In this document: positions 44,241 through 53,296 of the stretch, piece after piece
Layout: each line of letters starts with the position of its first letter
Position numbering within the stretch: the stretch's first letter is position 1
From: JAHEGP01 sp963792875
GTDB taxonomy: Bacteria; Pseudomonadota; Gammaproteobacteria; Pseudomonadales; JAHEGP01
Reading direction: 5' to 3'
Length of the DNA: 64,000 nt
NCBI GenBank assembly: GCA_963792875.1
Contig: CAWBXV010000004.1
Coordinates: 1 to 64,000 of the forward strand
Translations under genes and position numbers: made by a program
The notes under the pieces: model-generated
The model's database searches: none
What the model was told of the DNA's origin: nothing
Seen by the model: only the letters and a program-made list of their open reading frames with translations

Positions 44241-45977
44241 ATGGAGAGCGCTGCTGACATTACCGCCGACCGATCGTTGCTGCAAAGTTACGATGATGTC
44301 CTGGCCAGAAATCCTTTCTCGCAGCAGCAGGTGACGATCAGCAAAGCCGAGCATATAGATCTTATCCATCGCGCACACTATTGGGAAGCACTGCACGCCC
44401 AGGTAAAACAAAAGTGTGCGCGACTGGAGGAGGAAAGCCAGCGCAAGGATGCCCGGATCAGAGATCTCATCAACCGGGTCTTCGGCAAGACGAGCGAAAA
44501 ACAGAGCACGGCAACATCGGAGAAGTCGGAGCCTTCGACGGCCAATCGCCCTCGGGGCCAGCAGCGAGGGAGCCGTGGGCATGGTCGCACCGCGCGCCCG
44601 AATTTGCCGGTTCTCAACGAGAAAGTCGACCTGCCGGATGATAAGAAGTGCTGCCCTGAATGCGGCCTATCGCGTTTACCACGGCCGGCCCTGGATGAAA
44701 CCAGTGACATTATTGAGGTCGAGGTACGGGCCTACATCCGCCGTATTCATCGGCCGGCGTATGCGCGCAATCCGGGCTGCCATTGTTCGGACGTTCCTGC
44801 GATTATCACCGCATCGCCGCCCCCTCGCCTGATACCCCGCAGCCCCTACGGGATTGGTTTTTGGGTGGAAGTCTTATTGAGTAAATTTCAGTATTCGCAA
44901 CCCACCCACCGCCACTTACAAGATCTTAATGACAGGTCCCTGCCGGTTTCACCGGGCACTGTCGCCGGCGGCCTGCAGACTATTGCCCCGCTGTTCAAGC
45001 CCATCATGGAAGGCCTCTATCAAAAACAGATGACTGAAGCCCTGTTTCATAATGATGAGACCCGCTGGGAAGTGTTTGTCGAGATGGAGGGCAAGGTTGG
45101 CCATCGCTGGTATTTGTGGGTGACCAGGTCACAATCGGCGATCTACTTTGTCCTCGACGCCAGCCGTAGCGCCGATGTGCCGGGCGCCCATTTTGCCGGA
45201 TTGCAGGCAGAGCGCGTCATCATTGTCTGCGACCGCTACAGCGCCTACAAAAAACTGGCCCGGTTAACCGATGCGATCTTGTTGGCATTTTGCTGGGCCC
45301 ATGTGCGTAGGGATTACCTCGATGCCGGTCGCAGTTACAAAGCACTCGAACCTTGGGCGCTGGACTGGAAAGCACGGATCGGCGAACTCTACCATCGCAA
45401 TCACTTGCGTCTTGAGCATTGGGACAGTGAACGCCCACTCGACCAACAAAGTGAGAGCTTTGACCAGCACCATCAAGCCGTGCAGGAAACCCTGCAGGGG
45501 ATGCTCGAAGAAGCCACCCGCCTCAGCGAGGACGATCAAGAACGGCTGGACGAGACGACACTCGCATTGTCACGCAGCGCTCGCAAGCAACAGCGCAAGG
45601 TCTGCAAAAGCTTGCTCACGCATTGGTCTGGCCTGACGCTGTTTATGGAAAACCCCGAGGTTCCCCTGGATAATAACCTGGCGGAAAATACCATTCGCGG
45701 CCCGGTCACCGGGCGCAAGAATTATTATGGTTCGGGGAGTTTGTGGAGCGCCCTCCTTGCGGCCTCAGCCTTTTCTATATTCAAGACCCTGGGCTTATGG
45801 CGCATCAACACCCACCATTGGCTGAGCGCTTATCTTACCGCCTGCGCCGAGAACGGCGGCGAGCCTCCCGCCGATATCACGCCCTGGTTGCCCTGGTCGA
45901 TGGACCAGGCCCGACGCGATGAACTGGCCCGTCCACCACCCACCCGCTTGTCGCCAGCCACCCCGGATACCTCGTGA
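44241..45977 (+). CDS. tnpC: IS66-family transposase TnpC
   Basis: The 578-residue DDE transposase has an N-terminal coiled-coil (residues 55-80, CARLEEESQRKDARIRDLIN) and FGKTSEK. A zinc-binding segment follows (CCPECG...CHCSD), then the catalytic core with HNDETRWEVF (first Asp), IVCDRYSAYKKL (second Asp) and the Glu in PLDNNLAENTIRGPVTGRKN. The C-terminal IS66 motif NYYGSGSLWSALLAASAFSI is present. No frameshift is seen, so it may be active. Confidence 0.93.
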   Translation: MESAADITADRSLLQSYDDVLARNPFSQQQVTISKAEHIDLIHRAHYWEALHAQVKQKCARLEEESQRKDARIRDLINRVFGKTSEKQSTATSEKSEPSTANRPRGQQRGSRGHGRTARPNLPVLNEKVDLPDDKKCCPECGLSRLPRPALDETSDIIEVEVRAYIRRIHRPAYARNPGCHCSDVPAIITASPPPRLIPRSPYGIGFWVEVLLSKFQYSQPTHRHLQDLNDRSLPVSPGTVAGGLQTIAPLFKPIMEGLYQKQMTEALFHNDETRWEVFVEMEGKVGHRWYLWVTRSQSAIYFVLDASRSADVPGAHFAGLQAERVIIVCDRYSAYKKLARLTDAILLAFCWAHVRRDYLDAGRSYKALEPWALDWKARIGELYHRNHLRLEHWDSERPLDQQSESFDQHHQAVQETLQGMLEEATRLSEDDQERLDETTLALSRSARKQQRKVCKSLLTHWSGLTLFMENPEVPLDNNLAENTIRGPVTGRKNYYGSGSLWSALLAASAFSIFKTLGLWRINTHHWLSAYLTACAENGGEPPADITPWLPWSMDQARRDELARPPPTRLSPATPDTS

Positions 45978-46831
45978 GCGTCCGCTATTGCGGTCGTGAC
46001 TTCAGCGACGAAGAGCTCACCCAAATCCGCCGCCTGATTGCCGAGCATCCGACATGTCATCGCGCACAGCTGTCGCGGATGACCTGCCAGGCTCTGCAGT
46101 GGTACAAGCCCGATGGCGGACTCAAAGCGATGTCCGCACGGGTCGCGATGCTGCGCATGCAGGACGATGGGTTGATTAGCTTGCCACCGCCACGTCGCAC
46201 ACGCCCCGACCCAACCGTTCACCTGACGGATCGCACCGCACCCGGCACACCCATTGCACGACCTGCCGGCGCACTCAGGCCGTTGACCATGCAGCGCGTC
46301 CAATGTAAACCGGAATCGCAACTGTGGAACGAGTATATCGAACGTTACCACTACCTTGGCCACAAGCCCTTGCCTGGGGCTCAGCTGCGCTACTTGATCT
46401 ACGCCGATAATCAGCTCATCGCATTGCTTGGCTTCGGCGCAGCCGCCTGGCAAACCGCGCCCCGTGACCGCTATATTGGTTGGGACCATGAGCAGCGCAA
46501 AAAGAACCTCCACCTCATCATCAACAATGCACGATTCCTGATTCTGCCCTGGGTACAATCAAAGAATCTCGCCTCGATGATACTGGCCATGGCTGCCAAG
46601 CGTCTGCCTGATGACTGGCAAGCGCAATACGCTTATCGGCCGGTATTGATGGAGAGCTTTGTTGAGAAACCCCGCTTTGAAGGAACCTGCTACAAAGCCG
46701 CTAACTGGCGTTATCTCGGGCAAACCAAGGGGCGTGGCAAGCTCGGTCCAGCCGGTAAACAGAGCGTGCCAATCAAAGACTTATGGGTCTACCCCCTGAA
46801 TACGGCCTTCAAGGATCGGCTAACTGATTGA
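45974..46831 (+). CDS. DruA-like DUF4338 protein carried by the IS66 element
   Basis: The 285-residue protein has the whole DUF4338 pattern: RYCGRDFSDEELTQIRRLIA, LIAEHPTCHRAQLSRM, RVAMLRMQDDGLISLPPP, YIERYHYLGHKPLPGAQLRY, LLGFGAAAWQTAPRDRYIGW, NNARFLILPWVQSKNLAS and FEGTCYKAANWRYLGQT. This family includes DruA, a component of the Druantia anti-phage system; its biochemical role is unresolved. GTG 45974 overlaps the tnpC stop (GTGA), so its translation is coupled to the transposase. Lying between the transposase and the right end inside the target duplication, it is an integral part of the mobile unit. The role could be in transposition, in defence, or both. Confidence 0.85.
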   Translation: MSVRYCGRDFSDEELTQIRRLIAEHPTCHRAQLSRMTCQALQWYKPDGGLKAMSARVAMLRMQDDGLISLPPPRRTRPDPTVHLTDRTAPGTPIARPAGALRPLTMQRVQCKPESQLWNEYIERYHYLGHKPLPGAQLRYLIYADNQLIALLGFGAAAWQTAPRDRYIGWDHEQRKKNLHLIINNARFLILPWVQSKNLASMILAMAAKRLPDDWQAQYAYRPVLMESFVEKPRFEGTCYKAANWRYLGQTKGRGKLGPAGKQSVPIKDLWVYPLNTAFKDRLTD

Positions 46832-46904
46832 TTCTTGGGGGTAGGGGCAGTCCGAATGTTCACTAAAATAGCGATGTATCCTATTGTAATTAAAGGGGAT
46901 TATC

Positions 46905-47282
46905 ATGAGCATCAACGCCGCGCGGCAGCGCTTCATCGACGAATATCTGGCGGCGCCGGCCAACGTCGCCGAGGCCGCGCGCCGGGCCGGCTACTCGCCG
47001 CGCCGCGCCAAGGAGACGGCCTGCGAGCTGCTCAAGCTGCCGGCGGTGCGGGAGCGCGTGGCCGCCGGCCAGGCCGCGATCCGCGGGCAGCGGTCACTGG
47101 ACCGGGACCGGCTCAGCGAGCGCCTGCTGGCGCTGTGCCAGTCCGAGAACGCCACCGGCCTCGAGGTCGTGCGCGCGGTCAGGCAGCTGGCGCTGCTGCA
47201 TGGCCTGTACCCGTGTCAGTGCGCCGTGAGGAAGGCGCCAGGGCGCGCTCAGGGGCCGTTTGCGCGGGAGGTCGCGGCATGA
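46905..47282 (+). CDS. Phage terminase small subunit-like protein
   Basis: The 125-residue protein begins with the terminase small-subunit pattern AARQRFIDEYLAAPANVAEA, AARRAGYSPRRAKETACELL, a DNA-binding helix-turn-helix that recognises phage packaging sites. ATG 46905 is preceded by AAAGGGGA. No large terminase subunit or other packaging genes follow, so this is a stranded phage gene. It begins 33 nt after the target duplication of the IS66 element. Confidence 0.65.
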   Translation: MSINAARQRFIDEYLAAPANVAEAARRAGYSPRRAKETACELLKLPAVRERVAAGQAAIRGQRSLDRDRLSERLLALCQSENATGLEVVRAVRQLALLHGLYPCQCAVRKAPGRAQGPFAREVAA

Positions 47283-47578
47283 CTGAAGTCCCGCAAGCGC
47301 CGCCGCGCAAGCAGTCAGCGTTCGACAACGCCGGCCAGACCGTATTGATCTATGCTATCTGCCTGTCGCCGCTAGCGCTGTTTGTGGCAATGGTGTCGCC
47401 GTTCCTGCCCACGGAGTACGACGCTTCTGGCAACCTCCAGTATGACTTCCTGGGCGGCTTGGTGCCGTCGTTGGAGCACTATCTGGTGGTAGTCTATTTC
47501 TTTGTGGCCAGCGGCCACTGGATTTGCGGCCTCTTCGGCGCTGCCCGGCAACGCCGGCAGGAGGCGGGCGTGCCCTGA
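47279..47578 (+). CDS. Small two-helix membrane protein, possibly holin-like
   Basis: The 99-residue protein has two hydrophobic helices (TVLIYAICLSPLALFVAMVS and YLVVVYFFVASGHWICGLFG), separated by an acidic loop, and a basic C-terminus. It starts at ATG 47279, overlapping the terminase-like stop by 4 nt. Size, topology and the phage-type neighbour fit a holin or an accessory phage membrane protein, but no family is recognised. Confidence 0.6.
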   Translation: MTEVPQAPPRKQSAFDNAGQTVLIYAICLSPLALFVAMVSPFLPTEYDASGNLQYDFLGGLVPSLEHYLVVVYFFVASGHWICGLFGAARQRRQEAGVP

Positions 47579-47658
47579 GCGAGCCATCGCGGCCCGGGGG
47601 CGAGGCAGCGGGTAGCGGTTCCGTACCCCGTACCCCGTACCTCGGACACGGGTGCGGG

Positions 47659-48003
47659 TCACGGGCCCTCGGGATGGGCTGCCCGGTACTCCCGCCAGAG
47701 CAGGAACAGGGTGACGGACTTCTGCTTGAGCCCCTGGTGGATAACCAGCCAGTCAGGAATGCCGCGGAGCTGGGCCGGCAATTCCGGTGGTGGCGCGAAC
47801 AGCAGCCGTTCCAGACGGGCATCGTCCAAATCGGCCGGCAGGGGCCAGCGCACCCCGGCCTCTTGGGCCCGGCGCAGGTATTCAGCGACGGTGGGGCGGC
47901 CAATGCCGCTGCTGGTCGCAATCTGGCGATTGCTCATTCCCTTGCCCCATTTGAGGCGCAGGACTTCTTTGATTTTACGCATGGATAACCTCTTGGCAGG
48001 CAT
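47659..48003 (-). pseudogene. istA: IS21-family transposase IstA, N-terminal fragment
   Basis: The 114-residue frame starts MPAKRLSMRKIKEVLRLKWG and carries the IstA helix-turn-helix MSNRQIATSSGIGRPTVAEY and LDDARLERLLF. A full IstA has about 500 residues, and no istB is present, so only the element's left end survives. The next frame downstream does not continue the protein. Confidence 0.8.
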
Positions 48004-48094
48004 CTGATCCCCTCCGGTTGGAAAGGGGCTGAATACCGGTTAGTTATCCCGCGTCGGTTGGCTCCGAGGGAAGATCTCAGGCGCTCTGCCGGGG

Positions 48095-48186
48095 TGGCAG
48101 CTTTGCCGTGGAATCAGTGGCAGCATTCGCGTGGAATGGGTGGCAGGCTTCGTCTGGAATCAGTGGCAGGCTTGGTCTGGAATATG
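48095..48186. repeat. Four 23-bp direct repeats at the IS21 left end
   Basis: Units starting TGGCAG at 48095, 48118, 48141 and 48164 repeat with an exact 23-bp period; the core is TGGCAGSMTTNGYSTGGAAT. Multiple terminal repeats that bind the transposase are typical of IS21 ends, and these lie 92 bp upstream of the istA fragment in the expected orientation. The rest of 48004-48482 holds no gene. Confidence 0.85.
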
Positions 48187-48488
48187 CAACACCGCCGGTC
48201 GAAAGACATAGCGACAAAGCCGTTGCAGTTCGTCGCACTGATTGCGTCTCTGTCGATACCGCGGCATAAAGCGACTCCAGACAGCGCCAGGCCTTCCCCG
48301 ATTTGCGAACACGCTCCCATTTCCAAGTGTCAGCGCTCAATCGGCTGATTCGTTTTCTATATTTCTGCAAGCAGAGCTGTATGCCTCAAATCGGGAATTC
48401 CAACAGGAAAACAAAGGGAACTTGGGAAATGATTGCCGGCGACTAGATACGCCGGCGTGCGAAGTTGTAGGCGGGGAGGAAGGTGCCA

Positions 48489-49598
48489 GTGTTCGGTATT
48501 TCAGCGTCCGGATCGCTCGAGAGGAATGCCGGCAACGGCGATGCAGCCGCCTCGTTGCAACCAAACGTCCTGGGACCCTTTAATGATTGCGAAGCGCGAT
48601 GGCCGGCAAGCTGGCAAATGCGCGGCACTCAGGTGCCAGGCTTTTGCGCGGGCACGCGAGTCTATCGAAAATTCTATGACGCCGGCGAGTTGATAGACCG
48701 CGGCGTGCAGCGACTCTTCGGCGTCACGGGTTCGAGGGTGGTCCGGTGGCAGGAGAGGCTCACTCATCGGATCGGAAACGTTAGGTTGTCGAGTCGACGT
48801 CACGCTCTCATCACCAAGGAGCAGATAGCCAGCGTTGGCAGCCATCTTCTGCCCGGTGATCTCCTCCTGGAGCGCCAGGAATTCTTTATTTCCAACCTGG
48901 CAATGCCAGGCTTCTGGAAACACTCGGCCATTCACGTAGGGACACCATCCCTTCGACGCCAGTATTTCGACTGTCCTGAGGTGGCTGCCTGGGTTCGCCT
49001 GCAAGGCACGAAGAGCGGATGTCTCGAGGATTTGCTGAGGCAGCGAGACCCGGGGACCTATGAGCAATGCCTGCTTTTCCGCGATGGGAGGCCGGTTCGC
49101 ATCCTCGAGTCGCTCGGTAGCGGAGTCACGTTCACGAGCCTCGAATACACTTCCGCCGTCGACTCGCTCGCCGTGCTCAGGCCCAGGCTCACAAAACTGG
49201 CCAAGGCCCAAGCGCTGGCAAACGCGTTCTCCTTTGTGGGGCGCCCCTACGACTACCGCTTCGATTTTGCGACGGACGACAGCCTGATCTGCAGCGAGCT
49301 CGTCTACAAGTCCTTTCACTCCCGCGCGGGTCAGGAAGGCCTTGGGCTTGCGGTGCGGGAGATTTCCGGAAAGTTCGCCATGCCCACCAACGATATCGCC
49401 CGCTTCTATGCCCAGCGCAATGCCAGTTCCAAACAGGAATTGGACCTCGTCGAATTTCTCGACGGCAACGTGTTAGCCGAAGTTGCAGTGCAGTCGCCAC
49501 CTTCGCACTTTCTCGAAAGCTGGAAGCGTCACCCGTGGCGACCGTCCTTCCCCGCCAACCCCGTTGAACTGCCAGCCCTGGAGTGCCAGATACCATGA
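48489..49598 (+). CDS. YiiX/YebB-type permuted papain-like enzyme
   Basis: The protein has about 369 residues. Its core shows LLPGDLLLERQEFF, WKHSAIHVGTP with the histidine of the permuted active site, and ALANAFSFVGRPYDYRF, DDSLICSELVYKSF with the catalytic cysteine. This order (His before Cys) is characteristic of the YaeF/YiiX group of NlpC/P60-like amidases, whose relatives include lipid-acting LRAT enzymes. No signal peptide is seen. GTG 48489 is chosen because GGAGGA ends 8 nt upstream; GTG 48483 is too close. It is the first gene of a four-gene cluster and overlaps the next by 4 nt. Confidence 0.78.
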   Translation: MFGISASGSLERNAGNGDAAASLQPNVLGPFNDCEARWPASWQMRGTQVPGFCAGTRVYRKFYDAGELIDRGVQRLFGVTGSRVVRWQERLTHRIGNVRLSSRRHALITKEQIASVGSHLLPGDLLLERQEFFISNLAMPGFWKHSAIHVGTPSLRRQYFDCPEVAAWVRLQGTKSGCLEDLLRQRDPGTYEQCLLFRDGRPVRILESLGSGVTFTSLEYTSAVDSLAVLRPRLTKLAKAQALANAFSFVGRPYDYRFDFATDDSLICSELVYKSFHSRAGQEGLGLAVREISGKFAMPTNDIARFYAQRNASSKQELDLVEFLDGNVLAEVAVQSPPSHFLESWKRHPWRPSFPANPVELPALECQIP

Positions 49599-51412
49599 GA
49601 GACGCCTTTCCCCGCTTTACGTGTCCTGTCGTCAGACCGGGGGACGGGCGGTCCTACCGCCTCGCCCAGTACCAGTATGCGTCGACATCCCAACCCACGG
49701 AGCTGATGTCGCCGGGAGCGATCATCTCTCCGAGGGGCGCCAGCGCCGACGAGGATGTCTTTCGAGCTCTTGCCTATGCCCGGGATCGTGGCATAGCGGT
49801 GGCCGTCCGCACGGGAGGCCATTGCTACGCGGGCACATCTTCGACGAGCGGGAAAAACATCCAGCTCGACCTGAGCCAGTCCTACACCGACTGGCGCTAC
49901 GACGAGAACACGGGACTCATTCGCTGTGGTGTGAGCCGGACATTGCACGACTTCAAGTTGCGTCTCGCGCGACATCGACGCGCCGACGGCACCCCCGATC
50001 ACCTCTTTATGCCCGTCGGGCAATGCTACGCCGTGAACCTGGGCGGTCACTGTATGACGGGCGGCGTGGGCCAGCTGACCCGTGCCTTCGGCATGCTCGC
50101 TGACCACGTCATCACTGCGGACGTCATTGTTGCGGACGGGAGTCGCAGGTGTATCGGTCCCGCGAGCGAGAGCGAGCAAGACCGGGCGCTGTTCTGGGCC
50201 ATGTTCGGCGGGGGGCCGGGAGACTACGCCATACTCACCCACATCACCTTCAGGCCGCTGCGGGATGCCGATCATGCCTACGCAAGGGGCTTTCGGCGAG
50301 TCATACCCTACGATCCCCGGGTGGACACGGAAAAGCTGGTGCAACTCATCGACCTGGCGGTCAAATTCCAACACGCACCCCAGGACTACGACCTGTGTAT
50401 CAGCGCCGGGTCGGGCGAAACCGGCTTCTTTGGGCATCGTCTGGGCGTGACCAATCGGGACGCCTTCATGTCAGCCTTTCATGCGCCTGATCGCCCCTGG
50501 TTTGTGGCCAACAAGAGCTCGCCAGCCGCGGGTCTCGCGGTATTTTTCCAATATTCGAATCTCGATGGCCAGCCCGACTCCTACGATCCGTCGTGGGTCG
50601 AAGCGATTCGCAGCGCCTTGTCCCGGGGCGGCAGGGGGAGTGTGTTTCACCGCTTCAAGGCGCGCGGCGCGGAACTCCTGAGCCGCACGCCCTTGCTGCC
50701 CGAAGCGCGGAACATCGACGATGACCTGCCCCGCCCCATCTCGGAGATGATCACCAGGCACTGGGCTTTCGGCGGCGTGCGGGAGTACAGCTATCCGTTC
50801 ATCAAGAATGACGCCATCACCCGGCAAGAGACCGGCCCCGGCTTCTCGCGATGGGCTGCAGAGCGCATGAACGAACTCTTCAGGAGCAAGGCTGACGGGC
50901 TGATGGCGTCCATGCAGATCCAGCAATTCGGCGGCGCGGACTCAGGAAAAGTCAAACATGGAGCGCGCGGCGAGACCTCCTACCATTGGCGGGACGGAAT
51001 GGTTGTGGGGCTCAACGTCTTCTACGACCCGTCGGTGGCGGGCGCCCCCGACAAGGCAAGAGCCTGGCAACAGCGGATCGACGAAGAGGGCACGGGCGAT
51101 CGACCCGGCTACACCTCACCCGCGATGTACCGCTGGTTCAGCTTTCCCACTGGCAGTCAGGTGATGTCCGAAGTCTGGCCCGCCTATTTCACGGAGGAGA
51201 ACTACATACAATGCAGAGACGTCAAGCGAAGGGTCGACCCCTGGGGTGTCTTCAGCGCGACGCCTTTTTCCATCGGCTTTGACCTCCCCCGCGAGCGTGA
51301 GGCCACCGAAGTCGAACAGTACCCGAACAGCGCTGCGGCTGACCAACCGGAGCGCAACACGCCCCCCAGAGCAGCAGCGATCGCCAGTTTGGCAGTTTTG
51401 GAAGACGCCTAG
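49595..51412 (+). CDS. Berberine-bridge-type FAD-linked oxidase (first copy)
   Basis: The 605-residue protein belongs to the FAD_binding_4/BBE family. The N-terminal FAD domain contains AVRTGGHCYAGTSS, where the His can be linked to the flavin 8-alpha position, and MPVGQCYAVNLGGH, where the Cys can form the second covalent bond. Bicovalent flavin is therefore predicted. The C-terminal BBE segment is VDPWGVFSATPFSIGF. Such enzymes oxidise sugars, alkaloids or other alcohols with oxygen. ATG 49595 overlaps the YiiX-type gene stop. No export signal is seen. Confidence 0.85.
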   Translation: MRDAFPRFTCPVVRPGDGRSYRLAQYQYASTSQPTELMSPGAIISPRGASADEDVFRALAYARDRGIAVAVRTGGHCYAGTSSTSGKNIQLDLSQSYTDWRYDENTGLIRCGVSRTLHDFKLRLARHRRADGTPDHLFMPVGQCYAVNLGGHCMTGGVGQLTRAFGMLADHVITADVIVADGSRRCIGPASESEQDRALFWAMFGGGPGDYAILTHITFRPLRDADHAYARGFRRVIPYDPRVDTEKLVQLIDLAVKFQHAPQDYDLCISAGSGETGFFGHRLGVTNRDAFMSAFHAPDRPWFVANKSSPAAGLAVFFQYSNLDGQPDSYDPSWVEAIRSALSRGGRGSVFHRFKARGAELLSRTPLLPEARNIDDDLPRPISEMITRHWAFGGVREYSYPFIKNDAITRQETGPGFSRWAAERMNELFRSKADGLMASMQIQQFGGADSGKVKHGARGETSYHWRDGMVVGLNVFYDPSVAGAPDKARAWQQRIDEEGTGDRPGYTSPAMYRWFSFPTGSQVMSEVWPAYFTEENYIQCRDVKRRVDPWGVFSATPFSIGFDLPREREATEVEQYPNSAAADQPERNTPPRAAAIASLAVLEDA

Positions 51413-51440
51413 ACCGCCGATGACAACAGGAGGCACACCA

Positions 51441-53295
51441 GTGCTTGCCATATTCTTACTTTCGAGCTGTTTCATTGGTGGACTGGTCAGCGCAACGGCG
51501 CTTTGGAGCGCGCGGCAACGCGCCCGCCGAGGCGCACTCGCCGCGCTGCCCAGACCCGCCGCGCACCACCGACTACCCGAACTGCCCTCTTTCCAGGGCA
51601 GCGTTTTCCTGCCGGATCACCCGCGCTACGACAAAGCACGCTACCAGTACGCGACGACGTCCTATCCACCGGGAGATATGTCCCCGGGAGCCATCGTGCG
51701 GCCGCGACACCCCGACGCTGACGCCGATGTGCGGGCCGTGCTCGCCTATGCCAAGGCAAAGGGCGTCCGTGTGGCGGTGCGAACGGGAGGCCACGCCTAC
51801 AACGGGACCTCGTCCTGTGGCCCCGACGCACTGCAGCTCGACCTGCGCGAGGCGTACCGGGACTGGGACTACGACTCCGAGGCAGGCACAGTTCGCATGG
51901 GAGTCAGCTTCAGCCTCAAAGAGATGTATGCACGCCTGCGCGCCATCGAAACCTCCCCCGGATACTCCCTGTTTCTCCCGATTGGCCAGTGCTGTGACGT
52001 CCATGTAGGGGGACACTGCCAGACAGGAGGCTACGGGCAGCTTGCCCGGGGCTTTGGCCTGCTCGCAGACTTCATCCTCTCTGCGGAAATCATCACCGCT
52101 GACGGTGAGAAGCGCACCATCGCACCTGATGCGGAGGACCCGCTTGATCGCGAGCTGTTCTGGGCAGTATTTGGTGCCGGACCGGGTAACTTCGGTGTCC
52201 TGACCCACATCACAGTCAGGCCCGGTCGGGACGAGGACCACCCGGACTCGCGAGCCTACCGTCGCGTGGTGCCATACGAGAAAGGCAGGGACGCCTGGCT
52301 GCTCGTCGAACTCGGGGAGATCGTTCAGGAGTTTGAAAGAGCGCCGCGCGGATACGACATCTGCATCACCTGGTCCTCGGCGGAGGAGCGCTTCTTCGCC
52401 AACGTCTTCGGTTTCGGCGGTCAGGCCGACGGCCAGGGCCCGCCGACCAAGAACCTCTCTGCGGCGCCCTATCCCTGCATAGTCGTGTACTTTCAGTACT
52501 CGAATCCAGCGGGCGGAGACGAAGTCTACGACCCGTCGTGGTGTCAGCGCATCAAGGACCTGCTCGGGCGGCACAGCCGCACCCTGCCCGGCACACTCTT
52601 CTCGGCTTTCGTTTGGTCCGTTCAGGGCGCGCGCGGGAAGCTCCCGGACGATGCCCGCCACACTCCCATCTCGCGCTCGATGTCCCACCTGTGGATGTTC
52701 AACGCGACGCGCGAATTCAACTACCCGGTGAAGAAGTACACGGCGTTCACCGACAGGCCCGCCTCGCCGGAGTTCGCCGCCTGGTGCGTAGACTGCGTGG
52801 ATCCGCTGATGCGGCGCGAGGGAGACGGAATCATGGTCATTCTGCAGTACCTGCAGCTCGGTGGCACGGCCTCCATGCACCGGAAGCACGGTGATTCCTG
52901 CAAGACCGCGTTCAGTTGGCGTGATACCGGTTTCGTGGTGGTCATAGACATTTTCTACAATCCCGATCACCCCGGCGCAGAGAACGAGGTCGAAGCGTGG
53001 CACCGGAAGATTCTTTCCGAGGGCATGGGGCCCGGCGGCAGGATCTGCGACCATGACCGCCGCTGGATTCTGGTCGCCCTACGGCGAAAAAGACATGCGC
53101 GTGGTGTGGAAAAACTATTTCGACTCCCGCGAGAAGTACGAGCGGGCTCTGGCCATCAAACGGCGGATCGACCCTAACAAGGTCTTTACCGCCTCCCCCT
53201 TCCACCTCTGCTACGGCGAGCAAGAGGCCACGGTCTCGGCGCCACCGCCCAGGAAGGAAAGGGAGTCCCGCTGTTCGCTGCTGCAATCCGCCTGA
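51441..53295 (+). pseudogene. Berberine-bridge-type FAD-linked oxidase (second copy), frameshifted near the 3' end
   Basis: This is a paralogue of the preceding gene with an N-terminal membrane helix (LAIFLLSSCFIGGLVSATAL), so the product would be anchored. It keeps AVRTGGHAYNGTSS and LPIGQCCDVHVGGHCQTGG, the two flavin-attachment sites. GTG 51441 has AGGAGG at 51428-51433 and ideal spacing; ATG 51420 does not. After ILSEGMGPGGRI near 53045 the frame changes; the true C-terminus (WKNYFDSREKYERALAIKRR, DPNKVFTASPFHL) is one frame over and ends at 53295. Total length is one base off a multiple of three. A sequence error is possible. Confidence 0.8.
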
Positions 53296-53296
53296 C

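Larger units (their letters stand above)
44165..46863 (+). mobile_element. Complete IS66-family element with DruA-like second gene and 8-bp target duplication
   Basis: The element is flanked by the direct repeat TAAAATAG at 44157-44164 and 46864-46871, the 8-bp duplication expected for IS66. Its ends are imperfect inverted repeats: left GCAAATATTCGGCC and right, reverse-complemented, GTGAACATTCGGAC. It holds only two genes, the transposase TnpC and a DUF4338/DruA-like gene overlapping it by 4 nt. No tnpA or tnpB is present, as in the compact ISBst12-type branch of IS66. A truncated inverted copy of its left 200 bp is at 56107-56309, so the element has moved more than once in this genome. Confidence 0.9.

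Noticed and set aside
43774..44260. Several small open frames rich in Pro-Ala or Gly-Cys dipeptides
   Set aside because: They are translations of the hexamer array and GTCCGGG repeats, without start signals or domains.
48095..48186. Four regular 23-bp repeats as a CRISPR array
   Set aside because: There are no spacers between units, and the position next to istA fits transposase-binding terminal repeats.
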